Of a stretch of DNA of 33,135 bases, positions 16,908 to 26,700 are shown one piece after another (the stretch's first letter is position 1; every line of letters starts with the position of its first letter). The translations under genes were made by a program, and so were the position numbers. The notes under the pieces are model-generated. The model saw only the letters and a list, made by a program, of their open reading frames with translations, was not told the DNA's origin and did not search any database. Origin of the DNA: Bryobacterales bacterium (GTDB taxonomy: Bacteria; Acidobacteriota; Terriglobia; Bryobacterales; Bryobacteraceae); the NCBI GenBank assembly GCA_025462945.1, contig JAOAPO010000398.1:1-33135 (forward strand). The letters run 5' to 3'.

Positions 16908-17615
16908 ATGGCTGCCAAGACAACGAAGACGTGGAAGACTGACGCAGAGCTGTTCCGGCTCTTGCGGAAGAAGCTGTTTACGGCGGTGGTAGGCGACGTC
17001 CTCGATCACATGGGACTGCGCCGCCAGTTCCTGCCGCCGGCCATTCAGCCGCTGGATACAGCCATGATTGTGGCGGGCCGTGCGATGCCGGTGCTTGAGG
17101 CCGATTACTACACGTTCTCCGATGATGCCTCGCAGACCGAAGTCGGCAAGAGACCCTTCGGACTGATGCTCGAAGCGCTTGACGATCTGAAGACAGACGA
17201 GGTCTACGTCGCCACGGGTGGCACGCCAAGGTATGCCATGTGGGGCGAGCTTATGAGCACTCGGGCCACGCATCTGGGCGCTGCCGGCGCAGTGATGAGC
17301 GGTTATTCGAGAGACACGAAGGGCATCCTCGCCATCGGCTTCCCGACTTTCTCGTATGGCCGCTACGCGCAGGACCAGGGCTATCGGGGCAAGGTGGTCG
17401 ACTTCCGTGTCCCGGTCGAGATCGAAAGCGTCAGCATTCGCCCCGGCGACATCGTGTTCGGTGATCTGGACGGTGTCCTGATTGTGCCGAAGGAAGCGGA
17501 GCGCGAGGCGATCGAAAGAGCCCTCGAAAAGGTGGCAGGCGAGAACGCCGTTCGCAAGGCTATTGAGAAGGGCATGAGCACCGTCGAGGCGTTTCGCAAG
17601 TTCGGCGTTATGTAG
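16908..17615 (+). CDS. RraA-type aldolase/decarboxylase family protein
   Basis: The 235-residue product belongs to the RraA-like fold family, which includes 4-hydroxy-4-methyl-2-oxoglutarate aldolase/oxaloacetate decarboxylase and the RNase E regulator RraA. Visible signatures are AVVGDVLDHMG near residue 27, the substrate loop WGELMSTRATHLGAAGAVMSGYSRD (112-136) with Arg135 and Asp136 equivalent to the substrate- and metal-binding pair, and GDIVFGDLDGVLIVPKE. That Arg-Asp pair favours an enzyme. The likely chemistry is C-C cleavage giving pyruvate, in keeping with a dicarboxylate transporter in the same operon. I use the ATG at 16908; the longer ORF in the track reads back through the ChrA gene in another frame. 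TACACT lies 10 bases before it. Confidence 0.82.
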   Translation: MAAKTTKTWKTDAELFRLLRKKLFTAVVGDVLDHMGLRRQFLPPAIQPLDTAMIVAGRAMPVLEADYYTFSDDASQTEVGKRPFGLMLEALDDLKTDEVYVATGGTPRYAMWGELMSTRATHLGAAGAVMSGYSRDTKGILAIGFPTFSYGRYAQDQGYRGKVVDFRVPVEIESVSIRPGDIVFGDLDGVLIVPKEAEREAIERALEKVAGENAVRKAIEKGMSTVEAFRKFGVM

Positions 17616-17638
17616 AGGAACCGTGATAGCTTATCCAC

Positions 17639-18565
17639 ATGTTTACCAGACGTGGATTTCTGCAGAGTGTGGCAGCCAGTGCCGCATTGCCCGCCCTTTA
17701 TGGGCAGACGAATGAATGGGGAAGCCCCGTCTTCGATCTTCACCACCACCCGAGGCAGCAGGCCGCTGCTTCAATCGCGCACCAGGATGGCGCAGGCGTC
17801 ACCAAAGCAAACCTGCTGGGTGCGTCTCTGGCTCAGTTCAAAGCAGTCGAGGCGCTCGCGCCCGGTCGGTTCATCTGGTTTGCCCGCGCTGACATTACGA
17901 AGCCCGAAGCTGTCGCCACACTAACGCAGGCAGTGAAAGACGGCACGCAGGGCTTTGGCGAATTGAAACATCATGTCGCCGCTGATGGTCCTGAACTCAC
18001 GCGGATGTACGATCTCGCCGCGGAACTGAATGTGCCGATCCTGGTTCACTTCCAGGAAGTGGATCACATGGAGAACGAAGGCAAGTGGGCCAGCGGGTAT
18101 GCGACGTCGTTCGAAAAGGTTGTGAAGGCTCATCCGAAGACGAAGTTCATCGCGCATGCGGATGCGTTCTGGGCCAACGTCAGCGCGGATTATCATAACG
18201 AGACTGCGTATCCGTCGGGTCCAATCAAGAAGGGCGGCATCTCGGACAAGCTGCTCAGTGACTACGCGAACTTCTACGGCGACTGCTCGGCTAACTCCGG
18301 CAACAACGCTTTGTCCCGCGACCCGGAGTTCACTAAAGATTTCCTGGTGCGTCATCAGAATAAGTTGATGTTCGGCAGTGACTGCAGTTGTTCAGACGGC
18401 CACGGTGGCGGCATCAGCCAGGCGAACAACCCTGCCGCCGCCCGGCTCTCCGGTAAGTGCGTCGCAAGGTCGACTCTCGGCGTTCTGAAGGGTGCGACAA
18501 CTCCGGCGATCTTCAAGAAAATCGCGTGGGACAACGCGCACAAGCTCCTGAAGATCCCGGCTTAG
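17639..18565 (+). CDS. Tat-exported amidohydrolase-family metal-dependent hydrolase
   Basis: The 308-residue protein starts with a clear twin-arginine signal (FTRRGFLQSVAASAALPAL). The mature part looks like an amidohydrolase-2 type TIM barrel: VFDLHHHPRQ (His35-37) at the first strand, GFGELKHH near 106-112, VPILVHFQE with His137, KFIAHADAFWAN with His173, and a late FGSDCS aspartate. These are the usual metal and catalytic ligands. Family members hydrolyse or decarboxylate cyclic and aromatic acids; the substrate here is unknown. It begins 23 bases after the aldolase gene. A weak TAGCTT box lies 6 bases before the ATG and there is no positioned Shine-Dalgarno sequence. Its stop overlaps by 4 bp the end of the convergent hydrolase gene. 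Confidence 0.8.
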   Translation: MFTRRGFLQSVAASAALPALYGQTNEWGSPVFDLHHHPRQQAAASIAHQDGAGVTKANLLGASLAQFKAVEALAPGRFIWFARADITKPEAVATLTQAVKDGTQGFGELKHHVAADGPELTRMYDLAAELNVPILVHFQEVDHMENEGKWASGYATSFEKVVKAHPKTKFIAHADAFWANVSADYHNETAYPSGPIKKGGISDKLLSDYANFYGDCSANSGNNALSRDPEFTKDFLVRHQNKLMFGSDCSCSDGHGGGISQANNPAAARLSGKCVARSTLGVLKGATTPAIFKKIAWDNAHKLLKIPA

Positions 18566-19377
18566 TTCCCTCTGAGGTGAGCCAGCAGATGCTGGTTCAC
18601 CTCATCGGCTCTCATCATCGGTGCGCCATGGGCGGCGCCTTTGATCTCGACGTACCTGGCTCCGGGGATGGCCTGCGCCATCGCCCGTCCGCAACTCGCG
18701 GGCGCGATTCCGTCATGCTCGGCTGAGACCACCAGTGTCGGGATGCCGGCGAGTTGAGCCAGTCGCGGCGTTGTGTCGTGTGCTCCGAGTGCTCCAAGTT
18801 GTTTGAGCGCGTTCGGCGGATGGTCGGCGAGGTCGTGTCCGAAGTACTGCGCCAGGTGTTCCGCGAGCCTTTCGCACGCGGCTGCGTCTTTCGGTACCTC
18901 GCCCGGAGGCAGCACCATGTGCAGGAACGCTCGGCGGCGTGCAGCGCGCGGTCCCACCCAGGTGCGGGTTCCCGTCCAGAAGCGGAACCAGGTCAGGCTT
19001 GTCGCATCGGAGCCTCTGGTGACGGTACACATCAGGGTCAGGCTTTTCACCCGACTTCGAGCGCGCAACGCCAGTTCCTGCGCGATGACGCCGCCCATCG
19101 AGTGCCCGACAATGTGAGCGGACTCCCAGCCCTGCGAGTTCATGAGAGCGAGCGAGTCGTCCACAAGCTGCGCAATCGTGACCTTTGCTCCGACCGGCTG
19201 GCTGGGGCCGATGCCGCGGTGGTCCCAGGTGAGGCAGTTGAAGTGTGGCGTCAAAGCGGCGAGTTGCGGCAGCCAGCCCGAGCCGTAGACTCCGACGCCC
19301 TGAATCATCAGCACCGGCGGGCCTGCGCCTTCGACACGGTACGCCAGCGTACAGTTTTCAAACAATTGAATGGGCAA
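18562..19377 (-). CDS. Alpha/beta hydrolase
   Basis: The 271-residue protein has a complete alpha/beta-hydrolase triad: Ser93 in VGHSMGG, Asp222 in SAEHDGIAP, and His250 in KGAAHGAPM. The oxyanion region is LMIQGVGVYGSGW and the WDHRGIGPSQ motif is typical of the lactonase/epoxide-hydrolase/3-oxoadipate-enol-lactonase branch. It has no signal peptide, so it is cytoplasmic. The substrate cannot be read from sequence. The start is a TTG; a TATTCT box lies 10 bases upstream on the minus strand and GGA overlaps the spacer. It diverges from the cytochrome/PSD1 gene over 53 bp and converges with the amidohydrolase gene with a 4-bp stop overlap. Confidence 0.87.
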   Translation of the reverse strand: MPIQLFENCTLAYRVEGAGPPVLMIQGVGVYGSGWLPQLAALTPHFNCLTWDHRGIGPSQPVGAKVTIAQLVDDSLALMNSQGWESAHIVGHSMGGVIAQELALRARSRVKSLTLMCTVTRGSDATSLTWFRFWTGTRTWVGPRAARRRAFLHMVLPPGEVPKDAAACERLAEHLAQYFGHDLADHPPNALKQLGALGAHDTTPRLAQLAGIPTLVVSAEHDGIAPASCGRAMAQAIPGARYVEIKGAAHGAPMMRADEVNQHLLAHLRGN

Positions 19378-19430
19378 CTTCCAGGATAGAATACAGAGGT
19401 AAGGTTAACGCTTACGTGGTGAAAAAATAG

Positions 19431-22199
19431 ATGATCCTTCGCCGTATCCAAGTCGTCTCCGCCGTCGCTTTTCTGTCGGTCGCACCCGCGTTTTCGCAGA
19501 CGCCGGCGCAGGTTGAGCTCTTCGAGAAGTACGCGCGCCCCGTGTTCATGGAGAAATGCGCGGGCTGCCACAACGAGAAGCTGAAGAGCGGCGGACTGGA
19601 CCTCACCTCCACCGACGCGCTGCGACAGGTAGCGGGCTCGGGCATCTTCGGCGAAGCGGCGCATCCGGAGAAGAGCGTCCTGCTGAAGGCCCTGGCGTAT
19701 GAAGACCGAGTGCGGATGCCGCCGCAGGGCAAGCTGCCGGACGCGACGATCGAAGGCATCAAAGAATGGCTGACTGCGGGCGCGCCCATCCCTGGCGCTG
19801 CCACGGTTAGTGCCGAGCCGGGCTCCGGTACCGGACTGCGTGCTGTAGCACTGCGCGGCAAGATCACTGAGGAAGACAAGAAGTATTGGGCCTTCAAACC
19901 CCTGGTGAAGCCGGACGTTCCGGCTGTGAAGAACACCGCATGGGCGGGCACCGCAATCGACAAGTTCATCCTGGCGAAGCTGGAAGGAGCCGGGCTGCAA
20001 CCCGCTGCTCCGACCACGAAGACCACGTTGCTGCGCCGGGCCACGTTCGACCTGACCGGTCTGCCTCCCACCGAAAAAGAGCTGGCTGACTTCCTCGCGG
20101 ACAAGTCCCCCAAGGCGTTCGAGAAGGTAGTCGATCGCCTGCTGGCCTCACCTCGCTATGGCGAGCGGTGGGGACGGCACTGGCTCGACGTGATGCGCTA
20201 TGCCGATTCGACCGGCAGCGACGAAGACCATCGCTACCCACACGCCTGGCGTTACCGGGACTACGTCATCGACGCGTTCAACGCCGACATGCCGTACGAC
20301 CAGTTCGTGCGTGAGCAACTGGCCGGCGATATCCTCGCGGCTGACCCGAACTCGAACACCGGCTATCGCGGTGTGGTGGCGACAGGCTTCCTGGCGTTGG
20401 GCAAGAAGGCACTGGCACAGAAAGATCTGCCGCTCAAGCGCTACGATGTGGTCGACGATCAGATCGAGGTGACCGCCAAAGCCTTCATGGGACTGACCGT
20501 GAACTGCGCGCGCTGCCACGACCATAAGTTCGACCCGATCGCGACGAAAGACTACTATCAGCTCGCCGGCGTCTTTGCGAGCACCACGAGCTACGCGAAG
20601 CTCGCGGAGGGCGAGCCGATCCAGACGCCGCTGGTGCCCGCGGAGAAGTTCGAAACGTTCCGCAAGGCCTGGACGGACTACCTCGATGTCGAGAAGAAGA
20701 TCGCGAAGATCATCGACTTCGACAAGGATGCCAAAAAGGCCCGCGACGCTGAGGAAGCGAACATCGCCCGCTACATGCTCGGCGACCAGACGCTGGATCC
20801 GAAGAAGCTGGCCGCGTGGTCTGCTTACCTCAAGTCCGATGCTCCCGAACTGGCCAAGTGGCGGGCGGCTACCGATGCCAATCGCAAGGAGATCGCGCAG
20901 CAGTATCAGGAAGAGTTCCGACGCGGCGCCTACCAGTACGACCAGGATCTGAGCTGGTGGAAGGGCGCTCGTAACAGCTATCCGAACTCCGGCAAGATCG
21001 CCGGTCCGCGGCCTGCTGTGTCGAAAGTGAAGGACCCGTTCTTCTACGCTGTGTGGCTTGATCCGAAGGGCCCCGCATATCGCTCGAAGGATGAGCAGAT
21101 CGCGACGCTGCAGCCGGAGAAGGCCACCGAGTTACGAGCTCTGATGGCGCAAAGTGCAACGCTCGAAAAAACGCTGCCAACGGAAGAGATTCCAATGGCC
21201 TCAGCTGTGCGCGAGGGCGAGGCGGTGAAGCAGCATGTGTTCCTCCGCGGCGATTATCACAACGAGGGCGATGAGGTGGATCACACGCCCCCGATGATCC
21301 TGCGCGTGAATGCTCCGGCACTGCCCGTAAAAACGAACAGCGGCCGCCTGGAGCTGGCGAACTGGATTGTGGATTCGCGGAATCCGCTGCCGGCGCGCGT
21401 TATGGCAAACCGTATCTGGCAGGGGCATTTCGGCGACGGCATCGTGAGGACCCCGGATAATTTCGGGCGTCTGGGCGAACGGCCGTCGAATCCCGAACTG
21501 CTCGATTACCTGGCGACCTCGTTCATGGAAAACGGCTGGTCGGTGAAGAAGATGCACCGGCTTATCATGCTCTCGAACACTTACCAGATGAGTGCCGAAT
21601 ACGACGCGGTAAAGAAAGAGAAGGACCCCGAGAATCGGCTGCTGAGCCACTTTCCGCGGCTCCGGCTTTCCATCGAACAGATTCGCGATTCGTATCTCGC
21701 GATTGGCGGCGATCTGGACCTGAAGATGGGCGGTACTCTCGACCCCGGCGTAGGAACTGACGGTGAGACGAGCGCGAACCGCATCAGTATGAATCCCGAA
21801 GCGACGACGCGGCGAAGTGTTTACCTGCCGCTGCGCCGGTCGAACTTGCCGACGCTCTGGATGCTCTTCGACTTCGGGGATGCGACGACGCCGGACGGCA
21901 AGCGCTCGGCCACAACGGTCTCGACGCAGGCTCTCTTCGTGCTGAACAGCCCGCTCGTGAATCGTGAAGCGCAGGCGCTGGCCGAACGCGTAATGGCCGC
22001 GAGTAAGAGCGACCAGCAGCGCGTGGAATCGCTCTACCTGAAGATTCTGAACCGCAAGCCCGACGCACAAGAAATCGAATCGGGCATGGCCTACGTGAAG
22101 GATCTGCAGGGCAAGTGGAAAGACATTGGTCCACAGAAGGCGTGGCAGAGTTACAGCCACGCGCTGATGGCGTCGAACGAGTTTATCTACATCTATTAG
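19431..22199 (+). CDS. PSD1-type protein: cytochrome c-like, DUF1549 and DUF1553 domains
   Basis: The 922-residue secreted protein has a signal peptide (IQVVSAVAFLSVAPAFSQ). A planctomycete-type cytochrome domain with haem site Cys43-Cys46-His47 (CAGCHN) follows, then DUF1549 at about 170-380 and DUF1553 at about 615-890 (RLELANWIVDSRNPLPARVMANRIWQGHFGDGIVRTPDNFG). A second CxxCH, CARCHDHKFDP at Cys359-His363, lies inside DUF1549 and is typical of the family. Such proteins are abundant in planctomycetes and some acidobacteria and are almost always next to a DUF1501 gene, as here. A role in breakdown of complex carbohydrates has been suggested, but the chemistry is not established. DUF1501 starts 10 bases after the stop. 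Confidence 0.93.
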   Translation: MILRRIQVVSAVAFLSVAPAFSQTPAQVELFEKYARPVFMEKCAGCHNEKLKSGGLDLTSTDALRQVAGSGIFGEAAHPEKSVLLKALAYEDRVRMPPQGKLPDATIEGIKEWLTAGAPIPGAATVSAEPGSGTGLRAVALRGKITEEDKKYWAFKPLVKPDVPAVKNTAWAGTAIDKFILAKLEGAGLQPAAPTTKTTLLRRATFDLTGLPPTEKELADFLADKSPKAFEKVVDRLLASPRYGERWGRHWLDVMRYADSTGSDEDHRYPHAWRYRDYVIDAFNADMPYDQFVREQLAGDILAADPNSNTGYRGVVATGFLALGKKALAQKDLPLKRYDVVDDQIEVTAKAFMGLTVNCARCHDHKFDPIATKDYYQLAGVFASTTSYAKLAEGEPIQTPLVPAEKFETFRKAWTDYLDVEKKIAKIIDFDKDAKKARDAEEANIARYMLGDQTLDPKKLAAWSAYLKSDAPELAKWRAATDANRKEIAQQYQEEFRRGAYQYDQDLSWWKGARNSYPNSGKIAGPRPAVSKVKDPFFYAVWLDPKGPAYRSKDEQIATLQPEKATELRALMAQSATLEKTLPTEEIPMASAVREGEAVKQHVFLRGDYHNEGDEVDHTPPMILRVNAPALPVKTNSGRLELANWIVDSRNPLPARVMANRIWQGHFGDGIVRTPDNFGRLGERPSNPELLDYLATSFMENGWSVKKMHRLIMLSNTYQMSAEYDAVKKEKDPENRLLSHFPRLRLSIEQIRDSYLAIGGDLDLKMGGTLDPGVGTDGETSANRISMNPEATTRRSVYLPLRRSNLPTLWMLFDFGDATTPDGKRSATTVSTQALFVLNSPLVNREAQALAERVMAASKSDQQRVESLYLKILNRKPDAQEIESGMAYVKDLQGKWKDIGPQKAWQSYSHALMASNEFIYIY

Positions 22200-22202
22200 G
22201 AG
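22198..22202 (+). promoter_or_regulatory. Shine-Dalgarno AGGAG for the DUF1501 gene
   Basis: AGGAG overlaps the stop of the upstream gene and lies 7 bases before the ATG at 22210, fixing that start and showing co-translation from one message. Confidence 0.7.
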
Positions 22203-22209
22203 ACGCAAC

Positions 22210-23649
22210 ATGGACCTGAAGAACTTCATCACAAAAGCGCCGCGGACGTCGCAGTTCTCCCGGCGGGCCATGCTGCGGGCTGCAGGCTGCGGGTTCGGCT
22301 TCATGGGTCTGGAGTCGGTGCTGGCACAGGCCGCATCAATGCCCAGCACCGATCCGTTGACTCCGAAGGCTCCTCACTTCCCGGCGACCGCGAAGCGGGT
22401 CATCTTCCTGTTCATGCACGGCGGGCCATCGTCGATCGACTCGTTCGATCCGAAGCCCTACCTTGATGCGAACGATGGCAAGCCGCTGCCCATCAAGCAG
22501 CCGCTGACGTTTGCACAGGGTAAGACCGGCGGGCTGATGAAGTCGCCGTGGCAGTTCAAGAACCGGGGCCAGTCGGGCATTCCGATTTCAACTCTCTTCC
22601 CGAAGATCGCAGAGTGCGCTGACGACTTGTGCGTGATCCGGTCGATGGTGGGCGAGGGCGTGGATCATGGCGCCGCCCTGCTGCAGACGTTCACGGGGAC
22701 GTTTACATTCACGCGGCCCAGCATGGGTTCGTGGGCGCTCTATGGGCTGGGCACGGAGAACCGGAACCTGCCGGGTTACATCACCATCAAGCCCGCACTG
22801 TCACATGGCGGGGCGAAGAACTGGAGTTCGGGCTTCCTTCCGGGTCCGGTGCAGGGTACGGCGATCGGACATGCCGGCATGCAGGTCTCTGAGATCCAGA
22901 AAGAGCCCATTGAGTACCTGATCAACCAGGGTCTGAATCGCGAGCAGCAGCGGTATGAGCTCGATATGATTCAGGCGATCAACCGCAAGCATCAGGAGCT
23001 TTGGAAGTACGACGATGAGCTGGAAACTCGCATCCAGTCCTTCGAGATGGCGTTCCGGATGCAGGCGGAGGCACATAAGGTCTTCGACGTGACGGGCGAG
23101 TCCGAGGCGACCAAGAAGCTCTACGGGCTGGACGAGCCCAAGACAGCCGACTTCGGCTGGCAATGTCTGCTCGCGCGGCGGCTGGCGGAGTCAGACGTTC
23201 GCTTCATCCAGTGCACGCATAGCTACAAGTGGGACCAACACTCGGACCTGTTCGAGAAGCACAACGAGAACGCGGCTGAGGTGGACAAGCCGATTGCGGG
23301 ACTGCTGCAGGATCTGAAAGCCCGCGGTCTGCTGAAAGATACGCTGGTGATCTGGGCCGGCGAGTTCGGTCGGACGCCGATTTCGGAGAGTGGAAACGGT
23401 CGCGATCACAATCCGTATGGATACACGATCTGGATGGCTGGCGGTGGCGTCAAGCCGGGTTTTGTCTACGGGGCGACCGATGAATTCGGCTATCACGCGG
23501 CAGAGAACCGGATGCACATCCACGACTTCCATGCGACGGTGCTGGCTGCGATGGGCCTCGATCATCTCAGGCTCACCTATAAGTACTCGGGACGAGACTT
23601 CCGCCTGACGGACACAGCGGGCAACGTTCACCGCGATATCTTCGCCTGA
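22210..23649 (+). CDS. Tat-exported DUF1501 protein (sulfatase/alkaline-phosphatase-like fold)
   Basis: The 479-residue protein carries a twin-arginine signal (FSRRAMLRAAGCGFGFMGL) and the DUF1501 domain over nearly its whole length. Family landmarks are RVIFLFMHGGPSSIDSFDPKP, VIRSMVGEGVDHGAALL, TLVIWAGEFGRTPISESGNGRDHNPYG, and the late HDFHATVLAAMGL. The GEFGRTP and GRDHNP segments carry the acidic and histidine residues expected for a metal site in this alkaline-phosphatase-related fold. It is the standard partner of the PSD1-type gene directly upstream and probably acts with it outside the cytoplasm. The enzymatic activity is unproven. A 7-bp stem-loop overlaps its stop. Confidence 0.93.
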   Translation: MDLKNFITKAPRTSQFSRRAMLRAAGCGFGFMGLESVLAQAASMPSTDPLTPKAPHFPATAKRVIFLFMHGGPSSIDSFDPKPYLDANDGKPLPIKQPLTFAQGKTGGLMKSPWQFKNRGQSGIPISTLFPKIAECADDLCVIRSMVGEGVDHGAALLQTFTGTFTFTRPSMGSWALYGLGTENRNLPGYITIKPALSHGGAKNWSSGFLPGPVQGTAIGHAGMQVSEIQKEPIEYLINQGLNREQQRYELDMIQAINRKHQELWKYDDELETRIQSFEMAFRMQAEAHKVFDVTGESEATKKLYGLDEPKTADFGWQCLLARRLAESDVRFIQCTHSYKWDQHSDLFEKHNENAAEVDKPIAGLLQDLKARGLLKDTLVIWAGEFGRTPISESGNGRDHNPYGYTIWMAGGGVKPGFVYGATDEFGYHAAENRMHIHDFHATVLAAMGLDHLRLTYKYSGRDFRLTDTAGNVHRDIFA

Positions 23650-23666
23650 CTGTATTTTTTCAGGCG
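23643..23666 (+). terminator. Stem-loop at the DUF1501 stop codon
   Basis: CGCCTGA pairs perfectly with TCAGGCG around a T-rich 10-base loop; the stop codon is in the left arm. The T-run is in the loop rather than after the stem, so it is not a textbook terminator. Confidence 0.35.
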
Positions 23667-23767
23667 GGACCGAATTAAAATCTTACTCGTCTTCTGGTAA
23701 CCGGGCGCATAATGATTTCTGCACGTTAGAACCATTGCGTCTACTGTCTTTATACCGGGGATTTCAC

Positions 23768-26700
23768 TTGAAGCCTTCTCTTTCCGCGCTCGTTGTTTTC
23801 GTTCTTTCCGTTGTACCCGCCGTTGCACAGCGTCGGACCGGGCTGCCTGACATTGACCTGAGGGATCAACCTGCGGTGCCAGAGGTTCGGACGGGCGGAC
23901 TTCAGCCCCGGGCGCGCGCGCTGGTGACGGAACGCGGGGCGCAGCTCGCGTCACTTGTGGCTTCAAGTCAGGATGCCCAACCAGGTCTGCGAGTCACCGC
24001 GAATCGATGGGGCCTGCCCAAGCTGCTGCTTCGCGAGGGCAGCGCACTGACTGCACCGTCACCAGCAGACCCTGAAGCGATCGGCAGGAATTTCCTCCGG
24101 CAGAACGCGCGCATGTTCTCGATGGACGGCGCTGCTGTAGATCAACTGCGGCTGGCGAGCCGCGATGCGCAATCAGGCGCGACGTATCTGGGATTTACTC
24201 AGACGATCAATGGCCTGGATGTTTTCGAAGGGCACCTTCGCGTTGTGCTGAGTCCAAAAGGTGAAGTGGTACAGGCCAGCGCGGGCGAACTGATACCTGG
24301 CGTGGCGGTTGTGACCCGGCCGGTGCTGACCGCAGCGGAAGCCGAAGCCAAAGCGCGTGGGGCTGTGAAGGCCGGCGAGTTTATTCGCGCACCGGAGCTC
24401 ATGATCTTCCCGCTGGATGCTGCTACCGGGCGTCTGGCTTACCGGCTCTACTTCGAGGCGGATCCGGCGCACACCTACGAGATTCTGATTGATGCTCGCG
24501 ACGGCTCCACGCTCTACCGGCACAACAATACCGTGTTCGCGACGGCGCAGGGGCGCGTGTGGAAAGAGTCGCCGCTCGTTGGCACACGCGATCTGGTGGA
24601 CTTTCCAGCCTGGTGGCTGCCGGATATCCCGGCCGTGACCACAGGAAATAATGTGGACGCGTTCCTCGATGCGAATGGTGATGAGAGGCCCGACACGACC
24701 GTCACGCCGGGTCTCCGCAACGCGCGTGCCGCTGCGAGTGCGGGCGTATTCGATTTCCCTTTCGGGGACGCGACGACCAGCTCCGATCCGCGAAATTACG
24801 CCGCTTCATCGGTCCTGAACATTTTCTACTTCCTCAACCGGGCTCACGACTACTTCTACGACCTCGGCTTCGATGAAGGGGCCGGTAACTTCCAGACCGA
24901 CAACTTCGGGAAGGGCGGCAAGGGAGGCGACGCGGTTGTGGGACTCGCGCAAAGCAGCAGCAGCACCAACAACGCTTCGTTTACGCCAACGCCCGAGGGC
25001 ACGCCGGGTCGCGCGCGTTTCGGAATCTTCACCCGGGGCACGACGAGCCGGCTGGACGACCGTGATGCGGCGTACGACGGGCAGATCGTGATCCACGAGT
25101 ATACGCATGGCGTTTCGAACCGTTTAGTGGGCAATCTGACCAGCACCAGTTGCCTGGCAAGGATTCAATCGGGAGCCATGGGCGAAGGGTGGTCCGATTA
25201 CTTCGCGGCGAGCTTCTTCAACAACCCGGTGATGGGTGCTTACATTGACGCGAATCCGGTGCGGGGTATCCGACGGCAGAGTTACGAAAACTACACGTTC
25301 ACTTATGAAGACATCGGTAACGATGGCTATGAAGTGCATGATGACGGCGAGATCTGGGCAGGCACACTTTGGGACGTTCGTAAGACACTGGGCCAGGCAA
25401 CAGCGGATCGGTTGATCATGGCCGGGCTGAAAGCGACGCCCTGTAATCCCTCGATGACAGATGCACGCGATGGCATTTTAGGCGCCGACCAGGCGACGAA
25501 CGGTGGGGCGAACCGGGCTGCGATCTGGACGGTGTTCGCGCGTCACGGAATGGGCTTCTCTGCCAATGGGGTGGAGGGTTCAGACTTCAGCGGGCACGTC
25601 TACGACGCTGCCTTCGACAAGCCTGCTGACCTGCAGCCTACGCGCGGACCTGCCATCACCAGTAAGCCGCTTACCGTTGTGGCCGGCGCGGGTGACAATT
25701 ACGTTTACACGGTGAGTGCGTCGAATCCGGGGCAGGGAACGCTGGTTTACAACCTTGCTGCGGGGCCGGCAGGGATGCTGGTGGATGCGAACTCGGGAGC
25801 TGTCTCCTGGACCGGTACCTTTACGTCGCCTCGCGTCAAGATCGAGGTGACTGACGGGAAGGGCGGCCGTGTCGTACACGGTTATATGGCGCCGATGCTG
25901 ACCCGCATCTCACTGGGCACACCGGTAACGATCTCCGGCAGTATCTACAGCTTCGGTTTTGCTTACGTCGACGTGCCGGCCGGGCTGCCAGTGTTACAGG
26001 TGGCCACCCGAGGCGCAAGCGGTGACGCAGACCTCGCGGTGCAGGATCCGGCGCGCGTGCTGTCCTACACGGAACGCGACGGTTCGAATGAGACCCTCAG
26101 CTTCGCGCGGCCGTTGCAGGGGCGATGGCTGATCGAGGTCGACGGCTTTGACAACTACTCTGACGTGAGTTTGTTGACGACGGCAATCACGCCGTCACCG
26201 CTGGCGGCGAACAGCGCGGTGAGCGGACTCGGGGGCATCGCTGGTTCAGAGCGGTTCTACCGCGTTTCTGTTCCGGCGCAGGCGGCGACCCTGAAGGTAA
26301 CTACTTCCGGCGATAACGGAGATGTCGACTTGTACCTAAGGTACGGAAACCCGGCGGTTTGCCAGGAAGCTGATTCTGTGCAGGAAGCCTGCTTGTTTAC
26401 GGTCAGATCCGCGGGCGAAGACTCCAATGAAGCGTTGACGGTCCAGAGCCCGGCAGCGGGCGACTGGTACATCGGCCTGACCGGCTTTGGGGCTTATAGC
26501 TCCCTGACACTGCGAACCTTCGTGACCTTGCGTCAACCGGATCTGACGGTGACCAGTACTCATTCGGACGGCTTCACGCAGGGGAAGAAAGGCGGGGCTT
26601 ATTCGCTCGTTGTAGCAAATGTCGGGTCCGTGGAGACGCTGGGAACGGTGACACTGGTGAACACGCTGCCCGCTGGCTTTACCGCCACCGCGATGGAAGG

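Noticed and set aside
17631-17639. Perfect DnaA-box sequence TTATCCACA at the amidohydrolase start, near the strand-composition change
   Set aside because: Only one box was seen, with no dnaA, dnaN or AT-rich unwinding region nearby. One exact 9-mer in 33 kb on two strands is not surprising.
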